A stretch of 64,000 nucleotides of DNA from Halohasta salina. GTDB lineage: Archaea; Halobacteriota; Halobacteria; Halobacteriales; Haloferacaceae. The position numbers and the translations under genes are program-made. The stretch is from contig NZ_JAMZIE010000003.1 in NCBI RefSeq assembly GCF_024178165.1, forward strand, positions 1 to 64,000, written 5' to 3'. The notes under the pieces are model-generated. The model made no database searches. It was not told the DNA's origin and saw nothing but the letters and a program-made list of their open reading frames with translations. This document shows positions 52,881 to 62,662 of this stretch, in pieces. Position 1 is the first letter of the stretch. Each line of letters begins with the position of its first letter.

Positions 52881-53759
52881 TCAGCCTAGCAGTTCGCGTC
52901 GACCGACGGCGTAGGCTCCGCTGGCCCCGATCGCACCGAGTCCCGCGGGCACCAGCGACCCGAAACTCGCCGCCCCGGTCAGCGCCAGTCGGATGTAGCC
53001 GACCTTCGGGAGCCGAAGCTGTGCGATGCCGGTGATCCATCCCGGTTTGACGACCGGCGCGATCCCGTTTGCCTGATCGTACTTCCCGTTGCTCGCCTCG
53101 TTGTCCCCTTTGGTGATGTAGCCCCCGTGGGGTGCCGGGCAGTTGTTCAACTCCTCACAGCTGTCAGCGGAGACGTAGTCGGGGTTCGCCCGGTCGTACC
53201 AGTTTTCGCCCGCCTCGACGGAGAAATGTGCCCGGTGGATGATCGGCGGCCCGAGCGAACCGGGATCCTTGTAGACGACCACGCTTCCCGGCTGATTGAA
53301 CGACTCGTGGCCCTCTCCGTCGACCGCCGTGCGGGTTACGACGCCGGTTTCGTCGGCCGCATCGGGGGCGAACCGGCCGGGCTCGGTGACCAATATGAGG
53401 TCGTACTTGTTGATGTTCGGCTCCATGCTCTCGCTTTCGACCGCGACCATCGGCGGCCAGACGCCGCTGACGCCGAACAGGACCAGCCCGATCAGCAACA
53501 CGATCCCGAAGCTGATCGCCACCTCGCGGAACAACAACAGTGGGCCGTCGGTTGCGGTCCACACTCGTCGCCATACCGGTTCCTCGGTCGACGCCCGACT
53601 GCCCAAGCGCTCGCTCCCGTCGGCACCCGATTCAGTCGCCGCGGAGTCCGAACCTGTGGCGTCGACCCGCCGGTCGCCGGTCCCCCCGTCGGTCGTCGAC
53701 CCTCGGTCCGCCGTCGACGCGGCTTCGTCGTCCGGCGACCGACGATCCCCTGGACTCAT
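52881..53759 (-). CDS. signal peptidase I
   Basis: A 292-residue archaeal/eukaryal-type signal peptidase (S26B). A polar N-terminal region of about 65 residues precedes a membrane helix (AISFGIVLLIGLVLFGVSGV, about 80-99). The catalytic Ser is in SESMEPN (about 110), the His in IIHRAHF (about 170), and the Asp/Gly-rich KGDNEASNG near 218. A second hydrophobic segment lies at the C-terminus. It cleaves Sec signal peptides outside the membrane. Confidence 0.92.
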   Translation of the reverse strand: MSPGDRRSPDDEAASTADRGSTTDGGTGDRRVDATGSDSAATESGADGSERLGSRASTEEPVWRRVWTATDGPLLLFREVAISFGIVLLIGLVLFGVSGVWPPMVAVESESMEPNINKYDLILVTEPGRFAPDAADETGVVTRTAVDGEGHESFNQPGSVVVYKDPGSLGPPIIHRAHFSVEAGENWYDRANPDYVSADSCEELNNCPAPHGGYITKGDNEASNGKYDQANGIAPVVKPGWITGIAQLRLPKVGYIRLALTGAASFGSLVPAGLGAIGASGAYAVGRRELLG

Positions 53760-53985
53760 TGTCCGCTCATTCGATTGGCCCGTGTTTGAAGCTTCTGGGT
53801 ATGTTCCCCGACACGTCTTGTGATTTAATCAGTGGATACTTCGATTCCATCGAGTTTAGTGGTCGCCTACTCACCGGTAGACCTCGTTTACTCCACCTCT
53901 GGCCGGGGTTCGATGCCACAGTTCACGGCCGGCGGTCGCGTGCCGGTTCGGCATCCTTTTGACCGGAGCCACCCCACAACTGGGT

Positions 53986-55605
53986 GTGTCTCTGGAGACG
54001 CAGTCGGCGGTCGTCCGCGCCCTCGCCGCTCGTGGGTACAACGCCGAGCGGAAGGCCGTGACGCTGCTGGCCGGGGCGGCAGACCCGGCGGCCGCCGTCG
54101 AGGCGGTCGCTGAGTCGACCGACGACGACGCACTTCGGGTGACCGTCGGCGACGTTCGGCGCGTTCTCGATGCCGACCCGGCCCCGGATCCGCCGGGCGT
54201 CGGGACCGACTCGTCTCCAACCTCCGTTTCGACTCCAACCGAAATAGACAGTAACCAACCGACGACAAGTGGCCCTCCAGCCGAAACAGGGGGGTCTTCC
54301 GAGACGACTTCCGGGACCGCTACCGCGGCGTCCGGAACGACGAGTGGGGCCTCCGGCGCCGCCAATGCGGCGGCTGCGGGATCGGCGGGCGAGCGGTCCC
54401 CGCAGCACGCCGAGATCACCGGCGATATCACCGGCCGGAGCACCGGTACCGGCGAGTACCGCCAGTTCGTGACGACGTTTCGGGACCGCTACGAGCGGCT
54501 CTCGAAACTCCTCGGCGGCCGAGTCAACCACCGGCCGGCGTCGGCGATCCAGTCGATGGGCGGCGGCAGCGACGCCGAGATGATCGGACTGGTCAACGAC
54601 ATCCGGTCGACCGCCAGCGGCCACTGGCTGATCGAACTCGAAGACACGACCGGGACGTTCCCGGCGCTGGTGATGAAGGATCGCGACATCGCCGATCTCG
54701 TCGACGACCTGCTGCTCGACGAGTGTATCGCCGTTCAGGGGACACTCGCCGACGACGGCGGTATCATGTTCGTCGACTCGCTTTTCTTCCCCGATGTCCC
54801 CCGGACGTTCCGCCCGTCGACGGCCGATCGCCACGTCCAGGCCGCCCTCATCTCGGACGTCCACGTCGGCAGTCAGGAGTTCATGGCCGACGCGTGGAAC
54901 CGGTTTGCGGACTGGCTCCACACCGAGGAGGCCGAACACGTCGAATATCTCCTCATCGCGGGCGACATGGTCGAAGGTGTCGGCGTCTACCCGGAGCAGG
55001 ACAAGGAGTTGGACATCGTCGACATCTTCGATCAGTACGAGGCCTTCTCGGAGCATCTCAAAGCCGTGCCCGGCGACATGGAGATCGTGATGATCCCCGG
55101 AAACCACGACGCCGTCCGGCTGGCCGAACCACAGCCCGGCTTCGACGAGGAACTCCGGTCGATTATGTCGCCCCACGATGCCCGGATCACCGGCAATCCG
55201 TCGACGGTCACCATCGAGGGGGTCTCGGTGTTGATGTACCACGGCGTCTCGCTCGACGAGGTGATCGCCGAACTCCCCGACGACAAGGCTAGCTACGACG
55301 AGCCGCACAAGGCGATGTACCAACTCCTGAAAAAGCGACACGTCGCACCACAGTACGGCGGCAAGATGCGGCTCGCCCCCGAGACGAAGGACTATTTAGT
55401 TATTGACGACGTACCGGACGTGTTCCACACCGGTCACGTCCACAAACTCGGCTGGGGGAAGTACCACAACGTGCTCGCAGTCAACAGCGGCTGTTGGCAG
55501 GCCCAGACCGCCTTCCAGAAGAAAGTCAACATCGACCCCGACGTTGCTCACGCCCCGATCGTCGACCTCGATACGCTGGATATGACCGTCCGGAAGTTCG
55601 CCTGA
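53986..55605 (+). CDS. polB: DNA polymerase D small subunit DP1 (exonuclease)
   Basis: A 539-residue subunit of family D polymerase with an Mre11-like 3'-5' exonuclease. The N-terminal helical domain is followed by a Ser/Thr/Gly/Ala linker (about 65-140), an OB fold (about 175-275) and the phosphoesterase motifs SDVHVGS (about 291), LLIAGDMVEG, PGNHDAV, YHGVSLDE and TGHVHKLG. The GTG at 53986 gives SLETQSAVVRALAARGYNAE, the usual start; a TTG at 53959 is possible. DP2 is 40 kb away. Also written polD1. Confidence 0.94.
   Translation: MSLETQSAVVRALAARGYNAERKAVTLLAGAADPAAAVEAVAESTDDDALRVTVGDVRRVLDADPAPDPPGVGTDSSPTSVSTPTEIDSNQPTTSGPPAETGGSSETTSGTATAASGTTSGASGAANAAAAGSAGERSPQHAEITGDITGRSTGTGEYRQFVTTFRDRYERLSKLLGGRVNHRPASAIQSMGGGSDAEMIGLVNDIRSTASGHWLIELEDTTGTFPALVMKDRDIADLVDDLLLDECIAVQGTLADDGGIMFVDSLFFPDVPRTFRPSTADRHVQAALISDVHVGSQEFMADAWNRFADWLHTEEAEHVEYLLIAGDMVEGVGVYPEQDKELDIVDIFDQYEAFSEHLKAVPGDMEIVMIPGNHDAVRLAEPQPGFDEELRSIMSPHDARITGNPSTVTIEGVSVLMYHGVSLDEVIAELPDDKASYDEPHKAMYQLLKKRHVAPQYGGKMRLAPETKDYLVIDDVPDVFHTGHVHKLGWGKYHNVLAVNSGCWQAQTAFQKKVNIDPDVAHAPIVDLDTLDMTVRKFA
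54219..54299. promoter_or_regulatory. outward-facing pair of ORB-like motifs inside DP1
   Basis: At 54219-54240 the minus strand has GGTTGGAGTCGAAACGGAGG (weak), and at 54275-54299 the plus strand has CTCCAGCCGAAACAGGGGGG (better). Their orientation, G-runs pointing outward, mirrors the origin ORB pair. Both are in linker-coding DNA. Confidence 0.35.
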
Positions 55606-55656
55606 GGCCCAACAGCGATAGATGCTATTTTAGGCCCGACACACGGAGAGGCCCGT

Positions 55657-58542
55657 ATGGATTACGACCCGCAGGAACTCGAAGCCGACTGGCGGGAGCG
55701 GTGGGATGCCGAAGGGCGCTACGAGCCCGATCCTGCCGCGAGCGCCGACCTCGAAGACGAGGAGACGACCTTTATTACCGTCCCGTATCCCTACCCCAGC
55801 GGCGGAATGCATATCGGCCACGCCCGAACCTACACTGTCCCCGATGTCTACGCCCGCTACCGCCGCCAGCAGGGCGACGACGTGCTGTTCCCGATGGCGT
55901 GGCACGTCACCGGCACGCCGATCATCGGCGCGGTCGAGCGGCTCGAAAAACGCGAGGAAAAACAGATGTCCGTCCTGCAGGACACCTACAACGTCTCCGA
56001 CGACGTGCTCTCGGAGCTCGAAACGCCGATGGGGTATGCCCGGCATTTCATCGAGGAACACTACAAGCAGGGGATGCAGTCGCTGGGCTTGTCTATCGAC
56101 TGGCGGCGGGAGTTCACGACCAACGACGACCGCTATTCCAAATTCATTACGTGGCAGTACGAGACGCTCAAAGAGCGCGGTCGACTCGAAAAGGGCCTCC
56201 ACCCCGTCAAATACTGCACCGAGCAGGAAAACCCCGTCACTACTCATGACCTCTTAGAGGGTGAGGACGTCGAGTATCAGGAGTACACCCTCGTCAAGTT
56301 CGAACACGGCGACGCTGACGACACGACCACGGTCCCGATGGCCACGCTTCGACCCGAAACGGTCCGTGGGGTCACAAACGCCTACATCAATCCCGACGCT
56401 ACGTACGTCGAGGCGACCGTCGACGGCGAGCCGTGGCTCGTTTCGGTCGAAGCCGCCGAAAAACTCGAACTGCAGGACCACGACGTCGAGATCCACCGCG
56501 AGTTCCAGGGCTCCGAATTCGTCGGCGAAGGCGTCACCAACCCAGTCACCGGCGACGAGGTCATCGTGCTCCCCGCCGAGTTCGTCGACGCGGACAACGC
56601 CACGGGCGTCGTCATGTCGGTGCCGGCCCATAGTCCGGACGACTACCTTGCCTTGCAGGAAGCGAAAGCCGACTCCGACCGTCTCGAATCCTACGGGATC
56701 GACCCCAAGGAAGTCGACGCCATCGAGCCAGTCCCCATTCTGGACGTCGAGGGGTACGGCGAGATTCCCGCGAAGGACGCCGTCGAATCGGCTGGCATCA
56801 CCGACAGCAACGACCCCGATCTCAAAGAGGTCACTCAGGACGTCTACAACGCCGAGTTCCACACGGGTCGACTCCACGACGAGTACGGCGAGTACGCCGG
56901 TGAGCTCATCGAGGACGTTCGCGACGAGTTAGCCGCCGCCTACCGCGAACAGGGCGACTTCGGCGCGATGTACGACTTCCCCGAGCCGGTCGTCTCGCGG
57001 GCTGGCGGGAAAGTAGTCGTCGCCTACCAGGATACATGGTTCCTCACGTACAACGACGAGGACTGGAAGGCCGAAGCCAAGCGGGTCGTCGAGGGGATGG
57101 ACACTAACCCCGCCAACACCCGCGGGGAGTACGACCACACCATCGACTGGCTCAACGAGTGGCCCTGCATCCGCAACTACGGGCTCGGCACTCGGCTCCC
57201 GTGGGACGATAGCTTCGTCATCGAGCCGCTTTCGGACTCGACGATCTACATGGCCTACTACACCATCGCCCACCGGCTCGACGAGATTCCGGTCGACGAT
57301 CTCGATCGGGACTTTTTCGACGCGCTGTTCTACGGCGCAGACGCCGTCGAGGGCGAAGTCGACGAGCGCGCGCTCGATCTCCGCGCCGAGTGGCAGTACT
57401 GGTACCCCGTCACCCAGCGGTTCTCGGCCAACGACCTCATCTCGAACCACCTGACGTTCTACCTGTTCCACCACGCCGAGTTGTTCGACGAGGCCCAGTG
57501 GCCCGACGGCATCACGATTATGGGAATGGGCCTGCTGGAGGGCGAAAAGATGTCCTCCTCGAAGGGCCACGTCGTGCTCCCCGGGAAGGCCATCGAGAAC
57601 TACGGCGCGGACACCGTCCGCTTCTTCCTGCTGAACTCCGCCGAACCGTGGCAGGATTACGACTGGCGAGCCGATCAGGTCGCGGGTGTCGAAAACCAGC
57701 TCCGACGGTTCTGGAACCGCGCCCAGGAGCTGATCGACGGCGACGAGCCCGATGTCGACCCCGATACCGACCTCAAACACATCGACCGCTGGCTGCTGTC
57801 GAAGCTCCAGTCGACCATCGAGTCGACGACCGACGCGCTCGACAACGCCGAGACGCGGAGCGCCTCGCAGGCGGCCTTCTACGGCTTCGAGGAGCACCTC
57901 AAATGGTACCGTCGTCGGGCCGACCTTGATCGTTCGGGTGCCCAGTGGACGCTCCGACACGTCCTCGAAACGCGGCTCCGGCTGCTGGCTCCGTTCATCC
58001 CCTTCATGACGAACGAGCTGCACGAACAGCTCACCGGGACGCCGGCCGAGGACGCGCCGTGGCCCGAGGTCGACCCCAAGTGGCAGTCGACACGCACCGA
58101 AACCGAGGAGCGACAGATCGAGCGGCTCACCGACGACATCCAGGACATCCTCAACGTCACCGAACAGGACCCCGAGACGATTCGCGTCTACGCCGCTGCC
58201 AACTGGAAGCAGTCGGTCTTCGAGACGGTCCGAGAGACCGGCACCAACGTCGGCGACGTGATGAGCGAGGTCATGCAGGACCCCGACCTCCGGGAGCGCG
58301 GCAACGAGGTCAACGACCTCGTCGGGGATCTGGTCGACCTCGTCCGGAGCCTTGACGACGAGACGCTCGCCGTGCTCGACGAGGTAGACGAGATCTCGAC
58401 CTACGAGACGGCCGTCGAGTTCCTCGAACGGGAGTACGACGCCACCGTCGAAGTGTACGCCGAGGACGACGAGGGGATCGTCGACCCAGAGGGTCGGGCC
58501 GCCAAGGCGGTACCGTTCCGGCCGGCGATCCACATCGCCTGA
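55657..58542 (+). CDS. leuS: leucyl-tRNA synthetase
   Basis: A 961-residue class I synthetase of the archaeal/eukaryal type. HIGH is at residues 52-55 and KMSSSKG near 631-637. The editing (CP1) domain lies about 200-480 and the anticodon-binding and C-terminal domains follow. It attaches leucine to tRNA-Leu. It starts 51 bases after DP1. Confidence 0.96.
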   Translation: MDYDPQELEADWRERWDAEGRYEPDPAASADLEDEETTFITVPYPYPSGGMHIGHARTYTVPDVYARYRRQQGDDVLFPMAWHVTGTPIIGAVERLEKREEKQMSVLQDTYNVSDDVLSELETPMGYARHFIEEHYKQGMQSLGLSIDWRREFTTNDDRYSKFITWQYETLKERGRLEKGLHPVKYCTEQENPVTTHDLLEGEDVEYQEYTLVKFEHGDADDTTTVPMATLRPETVRGVTNAYINPDATYVEATVDGEPWLVSVEAAEKLELQDHDVEIHREFQGSEFVGEGVTNPVTGDEVIVLPAEFVDADNATGVVMSVPAHSPDDYLALQEAKADSDRLESYGIDPKEVDAIEPVPILDVEGYGEIPAKDAVESAGITDSNDPDLKEVTQDVYNAEFHTGRLHDEYGEYAGELIEDVRDELAAAYREQGDFGAMYDFPEPVVSRAGGKVVVAYQDTWFLTYNDEDWKAEAKRVVEGMDTNPANTRGEYDHTIDWLNEWPCIRNYGLGTRLPWDDSFVIEPLSDSTIYMAYYTIAHRLDEIPVDDLDRDFFDALFYGADAVEGEVDERALDLRAEWQYWYPVTQRFSANDLISNHLTFYLFHHAELFDEAQWPDGITIMGMGLLEGEKMSSSKGHVVLPGKAIENYGADTVRFFLLNSAEPWQDYDWRADQVAGVENQLRRFWNRAQELIDGDEPDVDPDTDLKHIDRWLLSKLQSTIESTTDALDNAETRSASQAAFYGFEEHLKWYRRRADLDRSGAQWTLRHVLETRLRLLAPFIPFMTNELHEQLTGTPAEDAPWPEVDPKWQSTRTETEERQIERLTDDIQDILNVTEQDPETIRVYAAANWKQSVFETVRETGTNVGDVMSEVMQDPDLRERGNEVNDLVGDLVDLVRSLDDETLAVLDEVDEISTYETAVEFLEREYDATVEVYAEDDEGIVDPEGRAAKAVPFRPAIHIA

Positions 58543-58555
58543 TTCTCGACGTCTC

Positions 58556-58837
58556 TCAGACGGATCGGGCCAGCCGCGCCGCCCGAATGGCGGTCAACAC
58601 GAGGATAACCAACAGTGCCGTCGACACCGCGAAGACGACCGCCAGCAGCAGGAACCACCCTTCGGGCCCGACCACCGGGTACTCGCGTGTAGTGACGACG
58701 GGACCGAGCAGTTCGAACACCCGCACGGCGTAGGCCACTGCCGCCACCAGTACCCCGACGACGAGTCCGACAGTCACGTTTCGTCGCACTCCGAGGGCGT
58801 CGATCAGCGTCTCCGGTCGGTTGTCAGCGTCGCTCAC
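58556..58837 (-). CDS. small two-helix membrane protein
   Basis: A 93-residue protein with hydrophobic segments at about 23-45 and 60-83 and a short basic tail. I recognise the pattern (TLIDALGVRRNVTVGLVVG, in part) from haloarchaeal proteins of unknown function. Convergent with leuS. Confidence 0.7.
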   Translation of the reverse strand: MSDADNRPETLIDALGVRRNVTVGLVVGVLVAAVAYAVRVFELLGPVVTTREYPVVGPEGWFLLLAVVFAVSTALLVILVLTAIRAARLARSV

Positions 58838-58887
58838 ACCCTACGTAGTCACCGACTAACTAAATCGACTCCGACTTGCCGCCGTCA

Positions 58888-60237
58888 TCATTGGTAGGCC
58901 CCGAACTCTTCGCCTTCGAGGAGGAAGTAGCCGGTCCCGACGAGACCGATGGCACTCGCCAGCCCGAAGGCCACAAGCGGGCTTTCGGGGACCAACTGGC
59001 CCGGGCCGAACGGGTCCGCGAGGCCGCCGTAGATCGCGCCGCCGACCGCACCGCTGGGGATCACGATCAGGTTCCGAAGCAGATAGTAGGTGCCGGTGAG
59101 TCGGCCGCCACCGCCCGATTCGGCCGGGCCGACGATCAGCGCTTTGTGCGCCGGCAGTCCCGCAAACCGGAGCCCAGAGAGCGCGAAGAGCGCGACCATC
59201 GCGGCCGCGCTGGCCGGGGCCGAAATCAACAGGATCGGGAAGATCGCGTACACCGCGAATCCGGTTGCGACCACCGGCTTGAGGCCGACCCGCTCGGCGG
59301 CGGCCGCCGCTGGAGCCATCACCAGTAGGGCGACCGCCATCTCGACGCCCAGCAGCAGTCCGAAGAAGGCGTCCGGCGAGAGGTCGACACCGCCGACGAC
59401 CGGGAGGGTGACCGCGAGGCCGACCCCGCGGAGGTCGGTGACGACGATGATGAAGAAGACGTACACCATCCCGTTGGCGAACCGAACCAGCGTGTCGCCG
59501 ATCAACAGCGGCCGCAGTGCCGACGGCATGCGTCGCAGATCCGCCCGGATCCGTGCGAGGCCGGCAAAGGAGTCGCCGAACGAATCGTCGCCCGCGTCGT
59601 ACGAGCGGTGCTGGACGAGGGTTGCGACCGCGCCGAAGACGAGGGCTACCCCCAGCACGTAGCGGAAACTCACCGCGAACTCGGGATGGAGGGTCAGCAG
59701 CCCGGCCGCAATTATGGGACCCAGTAGGAACGCACTCCGGCGGAAGGTTTCGGTGCTGGCGAAGCCGCGAGCCAAGCGGTCGGGTTCGACGCTCTGTTTG
59801 ACGATCGCGAACGTCGCTCCCAGCCCGAACGATTTCCACGCCTGAGCGAGGACGAGGCCGACGAACACCCAGAGCCACGCCGGGATCGCCACGCCGCCGA
59901 CGGTGAGCGTTCCCAGCGAGGGAGCGACGAGCCACAGGCCGAACCCCAGCGTCGACGCCAGCCCGAAGACAGTCAGGGCGTACCGCGAGCCGATCCGATC
60001 GGAGACCACCCCGCCGGGGTACGGGTAGACGGCGCTGATCAGGTTGCCGAAGGTGCCGAAAAGGCCGATGACGAACGCGCTCGCGCCCAGCACCTCCAGA
60101 TAGCGCGGTAGGAACCGTGTGGTCATCTGGAAGCCGAGGCTGAAGGCGAACATCGCCACCGAGAGTACGAGTACGTCGCTGTCGAGTCGGAGGAACTGCC
60201 GGTAGCCGGCCAGCGGTCCGGACGACCGATCGCTCAT
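58888..60237 (-). CDS. MFS transporter
   Basis: A 449-residue polytopic transporter with about twelve membrane helices and the major facilitator loop motif (GGVVSDRIGSRYAL, about 72-85). The Met at 60237 begins a short polar tail before helix 1; another in-frame Met six codons upstream is equally possible. Substrate not predictable. Confidence 0.88.
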   Translation of the reverse strand: MSDRSSGPLAGYRQFLRLDSDVLVLSVAMFAFSLGFQMTTRFLPRYLEVLGASAFVIGLFGTFGNLISAVYPYPGGVVSDRIGSRYALTVFGLASTLGFGLWLVAPSLGTLTVGGVAIPAWLWVFVGLVLAQAWKSFGLGATFAIVKQSVEPDRLARGFASTETFRRSAFLLGPIIAAGLLTLHPEFAVSFRYVLGVALVFGAVATLVQHRSYDAGDDSFGDSFAGLARIRADLRRMPSALRPLLIGDTLVRFANGMVYVFFIIVVTDLRGVGLAVTLPVVGGVDLSPDAFFGLLLGVEMAVALLVMAPAAAAAERVGLKPVVATGFAVYAIFPILLISAPASAAAMVALFALSGLRFAGLPAHKALIVGPAESGGGGRLTGTYYLLRNLIVIPSGAVGGAIYGGLADPFGPGQLVPESPLVAFGLASAIGLVGTGYFLLEGEEFGAYQ

Positions 60238-60346
60238 TGGGTTGACATCGGCCAACGGGGGAAAAACGCTACCGAAACCCCCGCTGGGGATGGCTGGTTC
60301 GCCCGGATCGAACCCCTAAAGGTCGGCCCGTCCGTCAGTGCGAGCA

Positions 60347-61306
60347 ATGACGATCTCGCTCGGTACCGCGAGTGCAGCCCCCGGTGAGTCCGACACCGGT
60401 CGACTCGACGTCGGCGACACCCGCGACGGTAGCAGCGTCGGCCTCCCAGTGGCGGTGATCAACGGTGCCGACGACGGCAAGCGGCTCTATCTCCAGGCAG
60501 TCAGCGACGGCGACGAACTCAACGGGCTCGGCGTGATCCGCCGGGTCGTCCCCAAGATCGATCCGACCGAGCTTTCGGGGTCGATCCTCGTCGTCGGCAT
60601 CGTCAACTACTTCGGCTTCCAAGTGGCCGAACACCGCAACCCGATCGACGACCGGAAGCTGAACCGCACGTTCCCCGGCGACCACAACGGCAGTTCCAGC
60701 GAGCGCATCACGGCAGCGGTCTTCGATGCCGCCAAGACCGCCGACTACATTCTCGACCTCCACCAGGGCTCGACCAGCCGGATGATCGACGAGGTCAGGG
60801 TGCGGTGTGGCCGCCGCCACGGCCTCCACAGCGAGTGTCTCAAGCTGGCGAAGGTGTTCGACTGCGGCCACGTGCTTGACCAGAAGGGCCCCGAGGGCCA
60901 GCTCGCTCGCGTCGCCCCCGACGAGGGCGTTCCGACGATCGACCCCGAGCTCGGTGGCGCGGTCGGCTTCGACGAGACCAGCATCCAGCGGGGCGTCGAC
61001 GGTGTGTTCAACGTGCTCCGGTACTACGGCTTTCTCGACGGTGACGTCTCGACCAACCGCCAGACGCGAGCCAAACGGTTCGACCAGTACGGCGCGCCAG
61101 CCGGCGGCATCGTCGACTTCCGTGTCGAGTTGGGGGCCCGCGTTTCCGCGGGCGATACCCTCTTCGAGGTGACCGATCCCTTCGGCCGGATCGAGGCCAG
61201 CGTCACTGCCGACACCGACGGCGTCTTCTGGCGCTCCCGGCGGCTCCCGCAGGTCGCTACCGGCGAGTACGTCTGTTCGGTCGGCACCAACGTCGACAGC
61301 TACTGA
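60347..61306 (+). CDS. succinylglutamate desuccinylase/aspartoacylase family protein
   Basis: A 319-residue zinc carboxypeptidase-like enzyme. NGADDGKRLYLQAVSDGDELNG (in part, about 36-56) is the degenerate first metal motif: the expected His-x-x-Glu is replaced by Asp/Asp-Glu residues. RKLNRTFPGDHNG (about 107-119) and DLHQGS (about 143) fit the family. Members deacylate amino acids or related compounds; the substrate here is unknown. Confidence 0.8.
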   Translation: MTISLGTASAAPGESDTGRLDVGDTRDGSSVGLPVAVINGADDGKRLYLQAVSDGDELNGLGVIRRVVPKIDPTELSGSILVVGIVNYFGFQVAEHRNPIDDRKLNRTFPGDHNGSSSERITAAVFDAAKTADYILDLHQGSTSRMIDEVRVRCGRRHGLHSECLKLAKVFDCGHVLDQKGPEGQLARVAPDEGVPTIDPELGGAVGFDETSIQRGVDGVFNVLRYYGFLDGDVSTNRQTRAKRFDQYGAPAGGIVDFRVELGARVSAGDTLFEVTDPFGRIEASVTADTDGVFWRSRRLPQVATGEYVCSVGTNVDSY

Positions 61307-62662
61307 TCAGCGTTCGGGATGGGTCGCCGCGTCGAACCCGCCCCGAACGAGGGGTTTGGCGATGTGGCGGCGGGCGACCGGCGGCACCTCGTACCAGCCG
61401 GCTTCGAGCTCGCGATCGACTTCGCGGTCGACTTTCGCCGGCTCCGTGGTCCCACAGTCCCGACACCGATAGCCCTGGCCGCGGCCCGCGGATTTCATCC
61501 GTCGACCGCAGTCCGGACAGGTCGGTGTGACCCGTTCGGTATGGTTCAGTTCGCGGACGGCGAACTTTTCGAGCTTGATCGTCCCCTCGCTGTGCTCGCC
61601 GCAGACGGTTAGCCGGTCGCCGATCCGGAGGGCCCGCACCCGGTCGCGGAACCGCTTGGTCGGCTCGAAGGCCACGCAGTCGACCGTCTCGACGTCGGTT
61701 GTCCCGGTCGACGCCGCCATATCGGCCGTCTCCATCGACGCCGCCGTATCGGCCGCGGCCAGTTCGAAAAAGACGTGGCCGCCCTGTCGGGTTTCGGGCG
61801 GCGATTCGACCACGCCGTCGACCCGGTAGCCAGCACCCTCCCGGAGCGCGCCGATCGAGCCGGCGGCGAGGTGGGCGTCGGTCCCCTGATTGGTCAGGAA
61901 GGTCGACCAGCGGTCGACGGTCTCGGTCCCTGCGGCATCGGCGATCCGGTCGGCGACCCGCCGGGTCGCCGCCGGGTCGTCGCCCCGGATCCCATATAGG
62001 ATCGGCCCCGGTGCGTTGGGGACACAGACCGCCGCGCCCGCCTCGCGGTCGACGGTGTCCCACACCTCGGGGTAGCCGTCTTCGGCGGCCGCGAAGACGG
62101 CCTCGCGGTCGACCGCCCGCGGCGTCCCACAGCGGTCGAAGGCACGGTAGGCGATCGTCTCGTGGGTCCATGCCTCGAAGGCCGCCCACGCGCCGACAGC
62201 CGCCAGCGCGCCGATCCGCCCCCGCCCTCGGACGTCACAGCCGGTTCCTGCCCAGCCGCGGTGGCGGTAGCCCGCCGCGTCGATAGTTGCGCGGGCCTCC
62301 TCGAGTATGAGCCGGTGGCGGATCGCCCGCCGGGCGTGGTCGACGACCGCTTCGGGTACCGCCTCGGGGCTGCCCGGTGCGACCACGACCCCCGGACTGG
62401 TGCGGCTGTCGGCGTTGATCGCCAGCGACTCCAGCCGGTCGCAGGCGAGTTCGAAGGCGCGGTCGGCCGCAAGGTCGGTGTGGAGTGCGAGGGCGGCGTT
62501 CCCCCGCGTTTTGTGTTTCACTGCAGGATTCAGACGAATCAGCAGGCGGCGGTCGACGCGGCCGCCGGCGTCGGCGATGGCCTCGGCGAGCCGGGTTGCG
62601 AGGTAGGTCGTACACATCCCCTCGCTGCGGGAGTCGGTGTCGTCGAGGCCGATGACGGTCAT
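61307..62662 (-). CDS. tiaS: tRNA(Ile2) agmatidine synthetase TiaS
   Basis: A 451-residue ATP-dependent enzyme that puts agmatine on C34 of tRNA-Ile(CAU), so that AUA is read as isoleucine. The N-terminal IGLDDTDSRSEGMCTTYLA, the kinase-like domain, an OB domain and a C-terminal zinc ribbon (CPDCGRRMKS, CRDCG) are all visible. The Met at 62662 was chosen; an earlier Met adds 18 unrelated residues. Agmatine for the reaction derives from arginine. Confidence 0.93.
   Translation of the reverse strand: MTVIGLDDTDSRSEGMCTTYLATRLAEAIADAGGRVDRRLLIRLNPAVKHKTRGNAALALHTDLAADRAFELACDRLESLAINADSRTSPGVVVAPGSPEAVPEAVVDHARRAIRHRLILEEARATIDAAGYRHRGWAGTGCDVRGRGRIGALAAVGAWAAFEAWTHETIAYRAFDRCGTPRAVDREAVFAAAEDGYPEVWDTVDREAGAAVCVPNAPGPILYGIRGDDPAATRRVADRIADAAGTETVDRWSTFLTNQGTDAHLAAGSIGALREGAGYRVDGVVESPPETRQGGHVFFELAAADTAASMETADMAASTGTTDVETVDCVAFEPTKRFRDRVRALRIGDRLTVCGEHSEGTIKLEKFAVRELNHTERVTPTCPDCGRRMKSAGRGQGYRCRDCGTTEPAKVDREVDRELEAGWYEVPPVARRHIAKPLVRGGFDAATHPER

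Noticed and set aside
56340-56375. ORB-like string in leuS (CCCGAAACGGTCC)
   Set aside because: The G-run is broken and the CCA arm is missing, so it is explained by ordinary coding sequence.
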